Assembly: GCA_028706795.1 (NCBI GenBank)
Contig: JAQTVK010000034.1
Span: 1 to 8,142 of the forward strand
Length of the DNA: 8,142 bases
Reading direction: 5' to 3'
Source: Candidatus Omnitrophota bacterium
GTDB taxonomy: Bacteria; Omnitrophota; Gorgyraeia; Pluralincolimonadales; Pluralincolimonadaceae
Below, in pieces: positions 6,957 through 8,142 of the stretch. Within the stretch, counting starts at the first letter, position 1. Every line of letters begins with the position of its first letter. The translations under genes and the position numbers were made by a program. The notes under the pieces were generated by a model, which saw nothing but the letters and a program-made list of their open reading frames with translations, was not told the DNA's origin and made no database searches.

Positions 6957-7649
6957 ATGAAAGTGGCTGCGATAGTGGCAGCGGCAGGAAAAGGCGAACG
7001 GCTCAAATCAAAGGTCCATAAGCCTTTTGTGGCGATCGGGAAGGACCCGATACTGTTGCACGCGTTGAAGGTCCTCGATAATTCCAACCTGGTAGGCGAG
7101 ATAATAGTCGTCGCCAATCAGGCCGACCTGCCGAAAGCGCGGCTGCTTGTCAAAAAGGCCAAACTGAAGAAATTCAAGGAACTCGTTGCGGGCGGGAAGC
7201 GCCGTATGGATTCGGTCAAGAACGGCCTTTCCGCCGTCAGCGAGGACGCCGATTACGTCATCATACACGACGGCTGCAGGCCGTTCATAGAAAACAAGGT
7301 GATCTCGGCGGTCCTGGGGGCGGCCGAGACATTCGGCGCGGCCATACCGGGCGTAGCGGTGAAACCGACGATCAAAGAGGTTGAGAAAGGGAATTTTGTC
7401 GCGGCGACGCTCAAGAGAGAGACACTGGTGGACGTCCAGACGCCGCAGGCCTTCAGGAAGGACATTCTTTTGAGGGCTTACGATAAGGCCGTCTCCGAAG
7501 GCGCCGAAGCCGCGGAAGCGACCGATGACTCGGCGCTGGTCGAGAGGATGGGCATAAAAGTGAAAGTCGTCGACGGCTCATACAGGAACATAAAGATAAC
7601 GACACAGGAAGATTTAAGATACGCCAAAATGATCATGGGTGAAAAATGA
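6957..7649 (+). CDS. ispD: 2-C-methyl-D-erythritol 4-phosphate cytidylyltransferase
   Basis: Third step of the MEP isoprenoid pathway: CTP plus MEP gives CDP-methylerythritol plus diphosphate, in the cytoplasm. The length (230 aa) is normal. Visible motifs are the N-terminal nucleotide-binding loop AAAGKGERLKS (residues 8-18), GGKRRMDSVKNGL for CTP contact, HDGCRP (104-109), TIKEV, the LKRETL segment and QTPQAF, TDDSALVERMG, and NIKITTQEDL near the C-terminus with its catalytic-region Lys. Two motifs differ from the common form: HKPF (21-24) where PKQ[FY] is usual, and HDGCRP where HDAARP is usual. Related cytidylyltransferases such as the TarI group share the fold, but the directly coupled ispF makes IspD the best call. 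The Shine-Dalgarno GGAGG (6946-6950) is 6 nt upstream of the ATG. The stop overlaps the ispF start as ATGA. Confidence 0.93.
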   Translation: MKVAAIVAAAGKGERLKSKVHKPFVAIGKDPILLHALKVLDNSNLVGEIIVVANQADLPKARLLVKKAKLKKFKELVAGGKRRMDSVKNGLSAVSEDADYVIIHDGCRPFIENKVISAVLGAAETFGAAIPGVAVKPTIKEVEKGNFVAATLKRETLVDVQTPQAFRKDILLRAYDKAVSEGAEAAEATDDSALVERMGIKVKVVDGSYRNIKITTQEDLRYAKMIMGEK

Positions 7650-8122
7650 GGATAGGGCTCGGTTACGATATCCACAGGCTTATAGAAGGCCGCAGGCTCT
7701 TCTTAGGAGGCGTTGAGATCCCTTATGTGAAGGGCCTCGACGGCTATTCGGATGCCGATGTCCTTTTGCACGCGATATGCGATGCGATATTGGGCGCAAT
7801 GGGGAAGGACGATATCGGCATACATTTCCCGAATGACGACCCGAAGTTCAAAGGCATAAGCAGCCTCGAATTGCTGCATAAGGTCGCGGTGCTGGCGGAA
7901 GGATCCGGTTATAAAATAATAAACGTCGATTCGACCCTCATCCTGGAAGAGCCGAAGATCCTGCCTTTCAAGGCGAGGATGAAGAAGACCCTCGCCTCGG
8001 TATTGGGCATAGACGAGGACCGGATAAATATAAAAGCCACCACCCAGGAAGGCGTGGGCGCGATCGGCCGCGGAGAGGCGATAGCCGCTTACGCAGTAGC
8101 TTCTGTTGAGGAGATAAAATAG
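7646..8122 (+). CDS. ispF: 2-C-methyl-D-erythritol 2,4-cyclodiphosphate synthase
   Basis: Fifth step of the MEP pathway: converts CDP-methylerythritol 2-phosphate to the cyclic diphosphate MEcPP, releasing CMP; the family works as a cytoplasmic homotrimer. At 158 aa it is full length. The zinc ligands are in place: Asp8 and His10 in GYDIHRL, and His42 in the SDADVLLHAICDAILGA motif. DIGIHFPNDDP follows (residues about 56-66), and the C-terminal KATTQEGVGAIGRGEAIAA motif forms part of the CMP-binding site. Nothing essential appears to be missing. The ATG overlaps the ispD stop by 4 nt (7646-7649), so translation is probably coupled and the two enzymes made together. IspE, the enzyme between them, is not in the window. 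IspD and IspF are separate here, not fused as in some other bacteria. Confidence 0.97.
   Translation: MRIGLGYDIHRLIEGRRLFLGGVEIPYVKGLDGYSDADVLLHAICDAILGAMGKDDIGIHFPNDDPKFKGISSLELLHKVAVLAEGSGYKIINVDSTLILEEPKILPFKARMKKTLASVLGIDEDRINIKATTQEGVGAIGRGEAIAAYAVASVEEIK
8108..8113 (+). promoter_or_regulatory. Shine-Dalgarno for the gene after ispF
   Basis: GAGGAG inside the last codons of ispF, 9 nt upstream of the ATG at 8123. It supports a new coding start there. Confidence 0.55.
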
Positions 8123-8142
8123 ATGCAAGTCTTATTGATAGT
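8123..8142 (+). CDS. Start of an unidentified gene (3'-partial)
   Basis: An ATG directly follows the ispF stop (TAGATG) and has GAGGAG 9 nt upstream. Only MQVLLI and two bases of the next codon are visible before the window ends. The hydrophobic start could be the first beta-strand of a Rossmann-like or similar domain, but no product can be named. In Bacillus the next gene is gltX; six residues cannot confirm or exclude it. Confidence 0.5.

Overview
The window is one densely packed, all-plus-strand gene cluster from a bacterium with two membranes. It reads: clpC (5' end cut off by the window edge), a TamB/AsmA-like envelope protein, an MlaE-MlaF-MlaD (MCE) lipid transporter, a membrane-anchored PIN-TRAM protein of the YacL family, ispD, ispF, and the first codons of one more gene. 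Gaps between genes run from -4 to 33 nt. I see no promoter, terminator, RNA gene, mobile element, CRISPR array or sizeable repeat, so the genes look like an internal piece of one long transcript whose promoter lies upstream.

Organism: the MCE transporter and TamB-like protein imply an outer membrane. ClpC and the yacL-ispD-ispF block resemble the order clpC-radA-disA-yacL-ispD-ispF known from Bacillus. The DNA is moderately GC-rich yet uses AUA as the main isoleucine codon and AGG heavily for arginine. This combination fits a candidate phylum such as Omnitrophota, or a related uncultured diderm lineage. That assignment is inference from style and gene order; nothing here is a phylogenetic marker I could test.

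Layout: 1-1836 is the AAA+ unfoldase ClpC, with a UVR motif and a ClpP-docking loop. 1855-3642 is the TamB/AsmA-like protein (TTG start, N-terminal membrane anchor, C-terminal amphipathic strand ending in Phe). 3647-5920 is the lipid transporter: permease, ATPase and single-pass MCE protein. 5954-6946 is PIN-TRAM. 6957-8122 holds ispD and ispF, which overlap by 4 nt and encode two steps of the MEP isoprenoid pathway. 8123 onward is the start of an unidentified gene.

How they may work together: the TamB-like protein and MlaEFD form a plausible envelope lipid-trafficking module, with no mlaC, mlaA or mlaB in view. This module sits where radA-disA would be in Bacillus. IspD and IspF supply isoprenoid precursors. 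ClpC provides protein quality control. PIN-TRAM is a probable membrane-tethered ribonuclease-like protein of unknown role. The most interesting idea is that the TamB-like protein could act as a lipid conduit for MlaEFD in place of the usual soluble shuttle.
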